A stretch of DNA of 64,000 bases from JBEEJZ01 sp041168905 (GCA_041168905.1 JBEEJZ010000079.1:20666-84665), one strand, 5' to 3'. Numbered from the stretch's first letter, positions 25,975-34,897 are shown. Made by a program: numbers and translations. Notes: generated by a model not told the origin, from the letters alone.

Positions 25975-27503
25975 GGTTGAGGGTCCTGGTTGTCGGGGGT
26001 TGCATCACCCGAATTGGCTGAAGACGCGTCAGTGGCCTGGCCGTCTTGGGTTTCATTGGGTGCCGGTGCGGGCGCCTGGTCATGCCGAGCATCGGAGTCA
26101 AAGACCAGGCCCAGTGCATCGGCCCGGGCGTTGTCGGCTGCGATTTCCCGATCCACGTCCTCCGCGTCGTAGCCATTGCCGGAGATCGCTTCCGACCGGC
26201 TCATCAAGCCCGCCCGGATCGCCAGCTTCATGGCGTTGAATTCCTTTTGCGGATCAACCCAACTCCAGCCTTGCGGGATCCACTTGGCGACCTGGTAGGC
26301 GCGGCGGTCTTTGCGATAGCCAGGCAAGTCAATGGCTGCTTCGAGCACGGCCTGGTCCATCCAGGCACGCCAGATCGGTCGGCACAGTTGGTGCACGATC
26401 ACGCCGTGCTGCAAGGCTTCGCAGCGTCGACGGAACTCCAGCAGGCCCGCCCGGATGGATGAGTAGTTCACTTGCGTCAGATCGCCTGTGAGCATTTCGT
26501 AGGTGATGCCCATGGCCGCAGCCACCGCGCGGAACTGCTGACGCATGAATTCGGCATAAGAACTGCCAACGTCCGCCGGTGCCGAGAACTTGATGTCTTC
26601 ACCCGGTTCCAGGATCTGCAGCGTGCCGGGCTCCATGCCAGACAGTGCCACGCCATTCGCATCGGCCGCCGACTCGCCCATCAGGTTGTCTTCTGGGGCC
26701 ATGCGGGTGATGAAACCGGCAAACATGGCTGCGGTTTTCTTGCGCACCAGTTCGGCGTCGTCGTATTGATCCAGTTCGTTGAGCTTGACCAAGGCCCGCG
26801 TTAGCCACGGCTCGCCTCGGATCTGACCAGGGCGCAAGGGGCGGAACAGGTGAATGACTTCAGAGGCATCCACACGCACTGTGTCCATCCCACCCTGGCT
26901 GGACATCGGGGCCAACAACCCGTCGTTGGGGTGCGAGCGGTACAAGTGGTACGCCACCCGACGACCCAGCCGGTCGAACTCGATGCCGGACCGGATGACA
27001 TTGCCGCCGGGAAGATCCCGATTCATTGTCGTTGGCAGATGCTCAGCTTCCAGCACCTGGATCTGCAACGCAACCGGCAGACCATCTTCAGTGCGGCGGT
27101 AGCGCAGACGGATCAGGGCTTCGCCGCCCTCGAGCATGGCCCGAGTGGCCAAGGCCTGCAGACCGTAGAAGTCGGTCAGGCCTGCGGCATCCGCCTGCTC
27201 GCACCAGTCCCACCACAGGCTGTGGATGGCCTCACGAATGGTTTGGTCCTGCACCATGCTCTGCGGCTTGATGCCGGTACCGATGGCGTTGGCCACAAAG
27301 GCCTCAATCCCAGCAGCAGCCCAGGCATTGCGCCGCACCAGGTCCCGGCTTTTGGCGCGCAACTCGTCCTGGGCCAGCGACAAGGCGGCCACAGCACCTG
27401 GGTTGCCCGGCATCCAGGCCAGCGCCCGACGACCACCACCGACACCGTCATAGACCGGCGTGCCACCGAACATGCGGCGACGAAGGTTTTGGAGCCAGGC
27501 CAT
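25971..27503 (-). CDS. Phage portal protein (lambda B family)
   Basis: A 510-residue portal. Typical segments are ALAWMPGNPGAVAALSLAQDEL, RDLVRRNAWAAAGIEAFVAN, IHLFRPLRPGQIRGEPWL, and QVNYSSIRAGLLEFRRRCEA toward the C-terminal third. It forms the dodecameric ring at one capsid vertex through which DNA passes. The final 60 residues are acidic, alanine-rich and probably disordered. It overlaps both the gpW-like gene and the protease gene by a few bases. Confidence 0.93.
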   Translation of the reverse strand: MAWLQNLRRRMFGGTPVYDGVGGGRRALAWMPGNPGAVAALSLAQDELRAKSRDLVRRNAWAAAGIEAFVANAIGTGIKPQSMVQDQTIREAIHSLWWDWCEQADAAGLTDFYGLQALATRAMLEGGEALIRLRYRRTEDGLPVALQIQVLEAEHLPTTMNRDLPGGNVIRSGIEFDRLGRRVAYHLYRSHPNDGLLAPMSSQGGMDTVRVDASEVIHLFRPLRPGQIRGEPWLTRALVKLNELDQYDDAELVRKKTAAMFAGFITRMAPEDNLMGESAADANGVALSGMEPGTLQILEPGEDIKFSAPADVGSSYAEFMRQQFRAVAAAMGITYEMLTGDLTQVNYSSIRAGLLEFRRRCEALQHGVIVHQLCRPIWRAWMDQAVLEAAIDLPGYRKDRRAYQVAKWIPQGWSWVDPQKEFNAMKLAIRAGLMSRSEAISGNGYDAEDVDREIAADNARADALGLVFDSDARHDQAPAPAPNETQDGQATDASSANSGDATPDNQDPQP

Positions 27504-27709
27504 CAGAGCGCCTTGCTGGTGGTCACGCGGATCTGACGTGACTTCGGTGCGCCGGAGTCACGGGCAATGGTGGCCTCGACCTCGGCCAACGCAGCCTTGA
27601 GATCAGCCACGCTGCGGTATTCGATGCTCTTGCCCTCGTAGGTCACACGGTGCTCGCCACTGGCCAAGGCTTCACGCAAGGCTTGCAGATGTTCAGGGGT
27701 GTAAGTCAT
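27503..27709 (-). CDS. gpW-like head-tail connector protein
   Basis: A 68-residue protein with the gpW signature LQALREALASGEHRVTYEGK, then EYRSVADLKAALAEVEA. In lambda, gpW joins the portal to tail completion proteins after packaging. It lies between large terminase and portal exactly as in lambda, with the start one base after the terminase stop. Confidence 0.88.
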   Translation of the reverse strand: MTYTPEHLQALREALASGEHRVTYEGKSIEYRSVADLKAALAEVEATIARDSGAPKSRQIRVTTSKAL

Positions 27710-27710
27710 G

Positions 27711-29699
27711 TCAGGTCATCCATCGGCTTCGCACCACTCGGCGGGAAGCCGGTGTTGTGCTGCCAGAAGTGCTTAGGCCACCGTCGAACCGTTGTTCTCG
27801 GGTGGCCTCGGGGGTGTCAGTAGTGATGGCTTCGGTTGGAGGATCAATTCCTGCCGATTTCTCGCCCAGTTGTTTTTCTAATTCGAGCCAGTGCCGGTCC
27901 TCGAACCGATCCAGGCCAGCAGCAGCTGCAGCCGCTCTGGCATAGACGTAACAGTCCAGCGCCTCGTTGCGCTCGCGCATCTTTTGCCACTCGCGGTGTG
28001 CAAAGCCATTGCGGTCGCGCCGTGTGATCAGTTGCTCGGCACAGAGCTGCTGCAGGTACTCGGCGTCGACCTTAGGCAGATGCACGTAGCCGGCCGGGTA
28101 GATCTGCGTGGTGCCGTCCTCGGCAACCTCCGCGCTCTTGCGCAGGTTGTTGTAGAACTCCAGCTTGGCAATGCCGCCGGCCACCGGGAACACCTTGATG
28201 CCCCGGCGCAGCTTCTTTCCGCTGGCGGTGGCATCCACCGCCGTTGGTGTGCCAATCAGTGCGGCGCCTCCGGCAATCCCCTTGATGGGCATGAGCCGGG
28301 TATCCCGCACGCTGCGCACGAAGGCATAGGCCTCCTGGGTGGCGTAGCCAGTATCCAGGGCGATGCGCGCCAGGCTAAGCTGGCAGCCGCTTGAGTGAGT
28401 CCAGGTTTCACCCATCAGCTTGGCCAGGGCCGACCAGACCTCGGTGCGGGCGGTATCGCCCATCAGCACCCGGTGCTCGACCAGCCAGGCTGCTTTGCCC
28501 CGCCCGAAGGCCCAAACCGAGACTTCGATGCGGTCCTTCTGCACGTCGGCGCCTGCGGTGATCAGCAAGCCGCCCGCGGGAACGGTGCCGACGCGGTAGT
28601 CTTCACGCCGCTCCAGCAGTCGCTGCCAATCCGGCGCTTCGCCTTCCTCGACCCAGGTCTCACCGAGTTCGGTGTTCTTGAAGGTCTTGATGGCAGATGC
28701 CGAACGGGTGTCCGACATCGCGGCCGACTCCCAGGCGCGGGCAATCTCGATCCAGCTGCGCCATCCTACCGGGCTGTACAGACTCGACAGGTGAAACCCG
28801 GCCGTGCGCCCGGCGTTCTCCGGCGCGCAGGCCTGCCACTGACCGTTTTCCAGCATCCAGGTTTTGTGGTGCTCGGCAATGGGCTCACCGCATCCTTCAC
28901 AGATATAGGCCGCCGTCTCGGGCTGACCGCGTTCCCAGCGCAATTGCTCGAAGCGCAGCCACTGCCGGTGTGCGCAGTGCGGGCACGGCACAAAGTAGCG
29001 GCGCTGATCCGACGCCTCGAATTCCCGATCCACGGCACTCGCGCCGGCAATCGTCGGCGTCGAGACGATCAGGATCTTGCGCCGGGCAAAGGTGCGGGTG
29101 CGGGCTTCGGCCAGCGAGATCGCATCGCCTTCACCCTCGACGTCCAGTGGGTAACCATCGACTTCATCCAGGAACAGGTAACGCACCGGCATCGAACGCA
29201 AGCCCACCGCGCTGTTGGCGCCAGTCATCACCAGCACACCACCATGAAACTCCTTGGCAAGGATGGTGTTGCCCGAGTCCCGGCTGCGTGCCGGAGCGAT
29301 CCGCTCCTGGATGGCCGGGCTCTCCTCGATGAGCGCGTCAATCCGCTGCTTGGAAGCCCGCTTGGCCATCTCCACCGTCGGCCACACCGCCATCATTGGC
29401 CCCGGGGCGTGGTGGATCACATAACCCACCCAGTTCAGGCCCAGTTCGGTGCCGCCGACCTGTGCACCTTTCATGAACACCACACGCTCGATCGGCGACA
29501 TGGGCGACAGGCAATCCATGATCTCGCGCAGGTAGGGCGTACGGCTGGTGCGCCAGCGGCCAGGTTCCGAGGCCGCCTTGCTGGAGAGCACCCGGTGCTT
29601 GTCGGCCCATTCGGACACGGTCAACAACGGATCGGGCGTCAGACCTTCGCGCCAGGCACGCTCGATCGCGTCCCAGCCTTCGTAAAACGTCTCGTCCAT
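27711..29699 (-). CDS. Terminase large subunit (GpA family)
   Basis: About 662 residues. It carries the Walker A-like MKGAQVGGTE (about 76-85), Walker B LFLDEVDGY, zinc-type cysteines in CPHCAHRQ and CEGC, and C-terminal nuclease-type acidic residues. It cuts concatemers and pumps DNA into the prohead. ATG at 29699 is preferred, with AGGTAG upstream; a TTG two codons earlier overlaps the small-subunit stop. The long open frame on the opposite strand here is a coding shadow. Confidence 0.93.
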   Translation of the reverse strand: MDETFYEGWDAIERAWREGLTPDPLLTVSEWADKHRVLSSKAASEPGRWRTSRTPYLREIMDCLSPMSPIERVVFMKGAQVGGTELGLNWVGYVIHHAPGPMMAVWPTVEMAKRASKQRIDALIEESPAIQERIAPARSRDSGNTILAKEFHGGVLVMTGANSAVGLRSMPVRYLFLDEVDGYPLDVEGEGDAISLAEARTRTFARRKILIVSTPTIAGASAVDREFEASDQRRYFVPCPHCAHRQWLRFEQLRWERGQPETAAYICEGCGEPIAEHHKTWMLENGQWQACAPENAGRTAGFHLSSLYSPVGWRSWIEIARAWESAAMSDTRSASAIKTFKNTELGETWVEEGEAPDWQRLLERREDYRVGTVPAGGLLITAGADVQKDRIEVSVWAFGRGKAAWLVEHRVLMGDTARTEVWSALAKLMGETWTHSSGCQLSLARIALDTGYATQEAYAFVRSVRDTRLMPIKGIAGGAALIGTPTAVDATASGKKLRRGIKVFPVAGGIAKLEFYNNLRKSAEVAEDGTTQIYPAGYVHLPKVDAEYLQQLCAEQLITRRDRNGFAHREWQKMRERNEALDCYVYARAAAAAAGLDRFEDRHWLELEKQLGEKSAGIDPPTEAITTDTPEATREQRFDGGLSTSGSTTPASRRVVRSRWMT

Positions 29700-29701
29700 G
29701 T

Positions 29702-30277
29702 TCAATCTACCTTGGGCTGCAAGTCGCCGAGGTCCTGCAGCTGCTGGCGCACGGCGGCGTCCAGCGTGACGTGCAGCACATGCGGATCGACGTTCAGGCC
29801 GGCGGCCATCTGTGCCGATATCCGTGCTGGCCAGTTGAGCCAGGCATCCCGCTCAGCCCGAGCCAGCTTGAAAACGTGGGCCACGGCCTGCGACCGATCG
29901 ACCAGTTCGCCCTTGAGGCGGGCCAGGCGGACTTTGTTGGTCTGCGCCTTGACCACCTCATTGACGGTGCGAGCCTGCAGCAGCGATGTGCCACCGGTGG
30001 AGAGCGCCGGTGTCGGCGGCTCGGCTGCTTCACGCACCACTTTTGCGGACGCTTGCGGTATTTCGCGGGCTACTGCGGGAGCTTGCGGTACTTCCCTGGC
30101 TTCGCCAGTTACTGACCGCCGGGTCGGCGTGGTGTTGGCCGCCCACTGGGCATCGGCCACCACCGGATCAATCGTGCCATCCGGCAAGGGCGTGATGCGC
30201 CCCGTGTCGATGGCCTTCTTGACGGCCACATGCGACACACCTCGGTGGCGCGCGTAGGCGCGAATGGACAGTCCCAT
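29702..30277 (-). CDS. Terminase small subunit (Nu1-like)
   Basis: A 191-residue protein with an N-terminal DNA-binding helix-turn-helix (SIRAYARHRGVSHVAVKKAI), a linker rich in proline, alanine and glutamine, and a helical C-terminal half that would bind the large subunit. It recognises the packaging site, usually close to its own gene, so cos or pac may lie near 30.3 kb. It is the first gene of the late operon and is divergent from the gene at 30437. Confidence 0.8.
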   Translation of the reverse strand: MGLSIRAYARHRGVSHVAVKKAIDTGRITPLPDGTIDPVVADAQWAANTTPTRRSVTGEAREVPQAPAVAREIPQASAKVVREAAEPPTPALSTGGTSLLQARTVNEVVKAQTNKVRLARLKGELVDRSQAVAHVFKLARAERDAWLNWPARISAQMAAGLNVDPHVLHVTLDAAVRQQLQDLGDLQPKVD

Positions 30278-30364
30278 GGTGTCGATTTACTCAGTGCAAG
30301 TGGGTGGCCTCCTGGATGCGTTTTGTCATGCAAAGACGAGTGAATCACCCGGGATTAGAAAGAG

Positions 30365-30412
30365 CTTGGCTTCGGTTGCGAACAGCGCGTCAATCACATC
30401 GTCCTCAACACA
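30365..30412 (+). repeat. Leader repeat, copy A
   Basis: A 48-base segment upstream of the DUF6900-like gene that matches copy B (31557-31604) at 37 of 48 positions without gaps. Its core is CTTGGCTTC, nine bases, then CAGCGCGTCAAT. The end of the segment is 24 bases from the ATG. It would read LGF-x3-QRVN in the frame of the following gene, but a TAG closes that frame just upstream and no start codon is available. Confidence 0.8.
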
Positions 30413-30436
30413 TCAGGCAATCGAAAGGCCAAGACG

Positions 30437-30649
30437 ATGAAAAAACAAAACACCCAGCCCATCCAGGACCTGCTTGAAAAGATCGCACTCGATCACCTTT
30501 TCATCCAGACCCTGGAAACACAAATGAGCGACCGACTCGACTTTCATGAGGTCAGCGTCTGGGGCGTCAAAAGCGCACTGGAAGCAGCTTTTGAGGCCGG
30601 TCGTATCGCCGCCAGCGGAAAACAAGAACCCCAGAAAACCAAAGCTTGA
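30437..30649 (+). CDS. DUF6900-like small protein
   Basis: A 70-residue soluble protein: IQDLLEKIALDHLFIQTLETQ, then DFHEVSVWGVKSALEAAFEAG. It resembles the DUF6900 family found in plasmids and integrated elements. It is preceded by leader repeat A and lies 13 bases before the DUF3489 gene in the same direction. The function is unknown. It is transcribed away from the terminase and is probably controlled separately from the late operon. Confidence 0.65.
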   Translation: MKKQNTQPIQDLLEKIALDHLFIQTLETQMSDRLDFHEVSVWGVKSALEAAFEAGRIAASGKQEPQKTKA

Positions 30650-30662
30650 TCAGGAGCGCACC

Positions 30663-31142
30663 ATGACCACCCAACTCACCCCCGCCCAGCACGCCATCCT
30701 GGTTCATGCACATGAGCACACCGAAGGCAAGATCACCTGGTTCCCTGAAAACATCAAAGGCGGCGCGCGCCAAAAAGTGATCGACGGCTTGTTCAAGCGC
30801 TCCCTGATCACTTACGACGGCAAGGACTGGTTCCTAGCCGCCGAGGGCTACGACGCACTGGGTGTGCCACACAGAGCGCCCTTAAGCGCGCAGACGATCA
30901 ATGAGGTCATAGAGGCAGCAACGGCTGCAAAACCACGTACCCGAGACAACAGCAAACAAGCGCAAGTGATCGCCATGCTCAAGCGCCCCGAGGGCGCCAC
31001 CATTGCGCAAATTTGTGAGGCCACCGGATGGATGCCGCACACCGTGCGCGGCACATTTGCTGGCGCATTCAAAAAGAAGCTGGACCTGCAAATCACCTCG
31101 ACCAAGGAGGCAGGAGCAGAGCGGATTTACCACGCCTCCTGA
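30663..31142 (+). CDS. DUF3489 domain protein (winged-helix type)
   Basis: A 159-residue protein. The C-terminal half, KQAQVIAMLKRPEGATIAQI, then TGWMPHTVRGTFAGAFKKKL, fits DUF3489, a winged-helix-like domain. The N-terminal half (LTPAQHAILVHAHEHTEG) looks like a second small helical module. DUF3489 proteins are frequent in elements with a DUF2924 protein and a large serine recombinase, as found here at 47-50 kb. A DNA-binding regulatory role is likely but unproven. GGAG precedes the ATG. Confidence 0.75.
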   Translation: MTTQLTPAQHAILVHAHEHTEGKITWFPENIKGGARQKVIDGLFKRSLITYDGKDWFLAAEGYDALGVPHRAPLSAQTINEVIEAATAAKPRTRDNSKQAQVIAMLKRPEGATIAQICEATGWMPHTVRGTFAGAFKKKLDLQITSTKEAGAERIYHAS

Positions 31143-31156
31143 ACAGGAGCCAGGAT

Positions 31157-31516
31157 ATGAAAACAATGACCATCACGATCGAGCGCAAACCTCTGACAAT
31201 CATGCTCGATGGCCAACAGGTGCAGGTTGAAGAGTTGAGCGTGCGACTGCCCTTTGGACGCAAGCCCACGGACATCAAGGACATCGCAGCCAGTGGCGAC
31301 TACGTGGTTTACGTCACTGAAACCAGGACCATGACACCTGAGGAATTCGACGGCTTTGCCATGAACCTCTACAAGTCACGCGACTGGCTCAAGGGCAAGG
31401 GCGGCTACTTCATGCAAGGCCGACTGTGCGTGGAAGTCCACGCGCCAGGACGCCCGTTCCTTTACGTAGATCCAAGTGGCAGCGACTACTGCCGGTACAT
31501 CGCCCGTTTGGGTTAG
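31157..31516 (+). CDS. Conserved hypothetical protein of mobile elements
   Basis: A 119-residue protein: VQVEELSVRLPFGRKPTDIK, then TMTPEEFDGFAMNLYKSRDWLKGKGGY and CVEVHAPGRPFLYVDPSGSDYCRY. The family is not recognised by name. It is soluble and of mixed composition. The start at 31157 is preceded by an AGGA-type site (CAGGAT). It belongs to the plus-strand accessory block between the two phage arms. Confidence 0.65.
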   Translation: MKTMTITIERKPLTIMLDGQQVQVEELSVRLPFGRKPTDIKDIAASGDYVVYVTETRTMTPEEFDGFAMNLYKSRDWLKGKGGYFMQGRLCVEVHAPGRPFLYVDPSGSDYCRYIARLG

Positions 31517-31546
31517 TGGTGGATAAGCCACGCTGCGCACCCATTT

Positions 31547-31570
31547 CAATCAAAGCCTTGGCTTTGATTG
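31547..31570. repeat. Perfect 11-base inverted repeat
   Basis: CAATCAAAGCC, two bases, then GGCTTTGATTG. The right arm overlaps the first part of leader repeat B. There is no T run beside it, so an operator or RNA structure fits better than a terminator. Confidence 0.7.
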
Positions 31571-31604
31571 GGATCAGCGCGTCAATGGGGTCATCGCCAA
31601 CACA
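31557..31604 (+). repeat. Leader repeat, copy B
   Basis: A 48-base segment 77 percent identical to copy A, ending 15 bases before the ATG at 31620. Core CTTGGCTTT, nine bases, CAGCGCGTCAAT. Its left part is one arm of a perfect inverted repeat. Confidence 0.8.
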
Positions 31605-31619
31605 GCCACGGAGCCAACG

Positions 31620-31985
31620 ATGACCACCACAAACATACCCGCCACACAGAATGAAGCCTGGGGCTTTTGGGGCACGATGAATGATCAAGCCCAAACCGCC
31701 TGGCCAATCGCGATGATCTCGATTTCGGATGCCACCTACCAGCCCCTCGAATCGGTGCGCACCTTCCTTGATAGCCGCCACGGTCGCCACTTTGCCGACG
31801 ATGTGTTGAACGGCATGCACGCCGGATTGAACCTGCAGGTTGCGATCCAAGCCGTCACCCAACGCTGGATGGGCTGGACCATTGGGCGCCTGACCAGCAA
31901 GCAGCACGGCATCCCCAAGGGACTGCCTTACCTCACCGGGTTTGTGATTCACTGCGAGATCGTCGAAGAGTCACTGGCCGACTGA
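31620..31985 (+). CDS. Conserved hypothetical protein (plasmid/island family)
   Basis: A 121-residue protein: NEAWGFWGTMNDQAQTAWPI, then RTFLDSRHGRHFADDVLNGM and AVTQRWMGWTIGRLTSK. It resembles a family of small proteins widespread on plasmids and integrated elements, with unknown role. It is preceded by leader repeat B. Its 3' end overlaps the convergent DUF7220-like gene by about 37 bases. Confidence 0.65.
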   Translation: MTTTNIPATQNEAWGFWGTMNDQAQTAWPIAMISISDATYQPLESVRTFLDSRHGRHFADDVLNGMHAGLNLQVAIQAVTQRWMGWTIGRLTSKQHGIPKGLPYLTGFVIHCEIVEESLAD

Positions 31986-32197
31986 TGCACCCGCAGGGCT
32001 TCAAAACTCCGGCGTAGCGCGTAGCTGCGCACGATGGACACAGCCGTGAAAATCAGGCCAATCAGGAGGTTTTCCGTGATCGTCACTGCCAGACCGAACA
32101 ACGGAAACACCGCTATCTGCGTTGCCACCGCCACGCCATACCCGACCAGCACATTGGCCAGCGACTCCACCAGGGACATCAGGCGCGACTGTTTCAT
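31949..32197 (-). CDS. DUF7220-like small membrane protein
   Basis: An 82-residue protein with two membrane segments (VLVGYGVAVATQIAVFPLFG and ENLLIGLIFTAVSIVRSYAL) followed by a basic tail. It starts MKQSRLMSLVES, typical of a small phage family next to methyltransferases. The ATG at 32197 overlaps the stop of the upstream methyltransferase by four bases. The role is unknown; superinfection exclusion is one possibility. Confidence 0.68.
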   Translation of the reverse strand: MKQSRLMSLVESLANVLVGYGVAVATQIAVFPLFGLAVTITENLLIGLIFTAVSIVRSYALRRSFEALRVHQSASDSSTISQ

Positions 32198-33486
32198 GCG
32201 TCGGCCTCTGCTGAATTTGCTGCGGTTGACATGCCTGCCAGTGCCGCGAGGCCATTGAACTTGACCGCATCGGCTTCCCGGTAGGCCTCCTGACCAGTCC
32301 AGTCTTGCCATCGGCGCACGATCACGTCCACGTACTTGGGATCGAGTTCGATCAGCCAACCGATCCGGCCGGACTTCTCTGCGGCGATGAGGGTAGTGCC
32401 CGAGCCGCCGAAAGGATCGAGCACGATGTCACCCGGACGGCTGGAATTGCGGATGGCCCGCTCGACCAGCTCCACCGGCTTCATGGTCGGGTGCAAATCG
32501 TTCTTCTGCGGCTTTTTGATGTTCCATACATCGCCTTGATCGCGGTCACCACACCAATGGCGGTTCTGCCCCTCGGGCCAGCCGTAGAGGATGGGCTCGT
32601 ACTGGCGCTGGTAGTCGGCGCGGCCGAGTGTGAAAGTATTCTTGGCCCAGATGATGAAGGTCGACCACTTGCCACCGGCAGCCCGGAAGGCCTGCTGCAG
32701 CGTGTCCAGCTCGCTCGACGACATGGCGATGTAAATGGCTCCGGCGCAGCGTTCCAGCATCGGGGTCAGTGCCGCCAACAGGAAATCGTAGAACCCGTCG
32801 CCAAGGTTGTCGTTCAGGATCGGGCGGTCCTTGCCGCGCATCTTGTCCTTGGCGCTATTGGCGTAGTCGACGTTGTACGGTGGATCGGTGAACACCATGT
32901 CGGCATGGGCATCGGCCATCAGTGCGTCGTAACTTGCCGGGTTGGTGGCGTCGCCACACAGCAGGCGGTGGTTTCCCAGCTCCCAGACATCCCCTGGACG
33001 GGAGATCGGGGTGACTGGCACCTCGGGCACGGCATCGTCGTCGGTTTGGCCATCGACCGTGGTCTCTTCACCGGCCATGATCTCGGCCAGGGCGTCGGCG
33101 TCGAACCCCGTGATGTCCAGGTTGAAGCCATCCTCCTGCAGCGACTGCAGCTCGATGCGCAGCATGGCATCGTCCCAGCCGGCGTTCTCGGCAATCCGGT
33201 TGTCCGCAATGATCAGTGCCCTACGCTGGGTCGGGGTCAGGTGGTCGAGGACGACCACCGGGACAGTGTCCAAACCCAGCTTCTGCGCGGCAGCCAAGCG
33301 GCCGTGACCGGCCACGATCACGCCATCCGACCCGGCCAGGATCGGATTGGTGAATCCGAACTCAACGATGGAAGCCGCAATCTGCGCCACCTGCTCATCG
33401 GAGTGGGTGCGGGCATTGCGGGCATACGGGACGAGCTTAGCTGTTGGCCAGCGTTCGATATGGGTGGAGAGCCAAGGTTCAGACAT
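32194..33486 (-). CDS. ParB-domain DNA adenine methyltransferase (DPPY, beta class)
   Basis: A 430-residue fusion. The N-terminal domain is ParB/Sulfiredoxin-like (YARNARTHSDEQVAQIAASI, VAGHGRLAAAQKLG). The C-terminal domain is a beta-class methyltransferase with FTDPPYNVDY and, later, VLDPFGGSGTT. DPPY fits N6-adenine methylation. Such enzymes are common in temperate phages and may protect phage DNA from host restriction or control transcription. It overlaps the second methyltransferase gene upstream by eight bases. The two N-terminal domains are clearly related, so a tandem duplication is likely. Confidence 0.88.
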   Translation of the reverse strand: MSEPWLSTHIERWPTAKLVPYARNARTHSDEQVAQIAASIVEFGFTNPILAGSDGVIVAGHGRLAAAQKLGLDTVPVVVLDHLTPTQRRALIIADNRIAENAGWDDAMLRIELQSLQEDGFNLDITGFDADALAEIMAGEETTVDGQTDDDAVPEVPVTPISRPGDVWELGNHRLLCGDATNPASYDALMADAHADMVFTDPPYNVDYANSAKDKMRGKDRPILNDNLGDGFYDFLLAALTPMLERCAGAIYIAMSSSELDTLQQAFRAAGGKWSTFIIWAKNTFTLGRADYQRQYEPILYGWPEGQNRHWCGDRDQGDVWNIKKPQKNDLHPTMKPVELVERAIRNSSRPGDIVLDPFGGSGTTLIAAEKSGRIGWLIELDPKYVDVIVRRWQDWTGQEAYREADAVKFNGLAALAGMSTAANSAEADA

Positions 33487-34897
33487 CGGTGGATTCGCTT
33501 TGTCGCTGTTGGGCGATGACCTCAAAGGTCTCGCCTGTGGTGGCCAAGGTGACTGGCACACCAGGGAAGTTTTGTTGGAAACGGATCAACGCCACATCGA
33601 CGTACTCAGGCGCGATCTCGACAGCACGACCGATTCGGCCAGTGCGCTGGGCGGCCATCAGCGTGGTGCCGCTGCCGCCAAAGGGCTCAAACACGATCTC
33701 ACCTTCCTGCGTGTAGGCTTCGACCATCTCCACCGGCAGCGTCACCGGGAAGACCGCTGGGTGGTCGATGCCTTTGCCGATCTTTCCCTTGTGGCGCATG
33801 ACGCGGATAACCGAGTCAGGGATGCGGTGGTCCTGGGTCGGCTGACCGGTAGCGGTCCATCCGTTGACCTGACCGTCTTTGCCGCGCATGGCAGTCGAGG
33901 AGCCATCGGCGCGCAGATGGGTTTCCTGACCGGCGAACTTGCAGGGCACCGTCTTGTTGGGTCTGCGGCTGGGTTTGCCTGTATCGCTGTTGAAGTGGAA
34001 GATGAACTCAAAGCTCGGTGCCAGGCGGCCCTGCCAGTCCCCCGGCATGCCCGGCCCCTGGTCCCAGACGTACCAGGCAAAGCGCCGCCAGCCTTGGGTT
34101 CGCATCCAGGCAAGCCACTGGTCCCAATACGGGATGAACTCGTTGTCGCGGTGGATCAATCCGAGGTTGACCAGCACCTGGCCATCGGCGGCCATGGGCA
34201 CCTGGGCGAACACGCCGCGCATCAGGCCATCCCAGTCGGCGATGCCGCCGGATGTGTAGTCCCGCTGATTGCCGTAGGGTGGCGAGGTAAAGCACAGGCT
34301 TGCCTGCTCGCCCTGCATCAGGGTGGCGATGGTGGCCGGGTCCGACGCGTCACCGCAGATCAGGCGGTGCGGACCCAGTTGCCAGACATCGCCAAGTCGG
34401 CTGATCGGCTGCTTGGGCAGATCCGGGACTTCGTCGTCTGCTTCGGGATCCGGATCCTGCTCCGGCGTTTCAACACCTTCACCACCGAGATCGGCCAGCA
34501 TCTTGGCAAGCTCGTCATCCTCGAAGCCGGTGAGCAGCAGGTCGTAGCCTGCCTCGGACAACTCCGAGAGTTCCAGCGCCAACAGTTCATCGTCCCAGCC
34601 TGCATCCAGGGCAAGGCGGTTGTCGGCAATCACGTAGGCGCGCTTCTGCGCTGGGCTCAAATGGCCAAGCTCGATGACCGGGACTTCGACCAGTTCCAGC
34701 TTGCGTGCTGCAGCCAGGCGTCCATGGCCTGCGATGATGCCGTTGTCGCCATCGACCAAGATGGGCTGTGTCCAGCCAAACTCCACGATGCTGGACGCGA
34801 TCTTGGCGATCTGTGCCGGCGAATGCGTGCGCGGATTGCGCGCATAGGGCAGCAGCGCATCGATCGGGCGGTATTCGATCTGCAGGTTGGGCGTCAT
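33479..34897 (-). CDS. ParB-domain DNA methyltransferase (SPPY, beta class)
   Basis: A 472-residue paralogue of the downstream gene: the ParB-like part is YARNPRTHSPAQIAKIASSI and IAGHGRLAAARKLE. The catalytic motif is TSPPYGNQRDY and the SAM site FEPFGGSGTTLMAAQ. The change from DPPY to SPPY suggests a different base or site specificity. An acidic linker (DPDPEADDEVPDLP) joins the domains. The start codon has no recognisable Shine-Dalgarno sequence, and a terminator-like hairpin ends about a dozen bases before it. Confidence 0.87.
   Translation of the reverse strand: MTPNLQIEYRPIDALLPYARNPRTHSPAQIAKIASSIVEFGWTQPILVDGDNGIIAGHGRLAAARKLELVEVPVIELGHLSPAQKRAYVIADNRLALDAGWDDELLALELSELSEAGYDLLLTGFEDDELAKMLADLGGEGVETPEQDPDPEADDEVPDLPKQPISRLGDVWQLGPHRLICGDASDPATIATLMQGEQASLCFTSPPYGNQRDYTSGGIADWDGLMRGVFAQVPMAADGQVLVNLGLIHRDNEFIPYWDQWLAWMRTQGWRRFAWYVWDQGPGMPGDWQGRLAPSFEFIFHFNSDTGKPSRRPNKTVPCKFAGQETHLRADGSSTAMRGKDGQVNGWTATGQPTQDHRIPDSVIRVMRHKGKIGKGIDHPAVFPVTLPVEMVEAYTQEGEIVFEPFGGSGTTLMAAQRTGRIGRAVEIAPEYVDVALIRFQQNFPGVPVTLATTGETFEVIAQQRQSESTDV

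Noticed and set aside
29330..29342. Near match to the core of the leader repeat in the large terminase gene
   Set aside because: It lacks the CTTGGCTT half at the right distance and is explained by coding sequence.
28395..30257. A 620-codon open frame opposite the terminase genes
   Set aside because: It is a mirror frame of GC-rich coding DNA. The minus-strand terminase motifs are clear, and the plus-strand translation has no recognisable domain or ribosome site.
30359..30436. LGF-x3-QRVN reading frame fused to the DUF6900-like gene
   Set aside because: A stop codon lies just upstream and no ATG, GTG or TTG precedes the segment in frame, so it was kept as a repeat rather than extending the gene.
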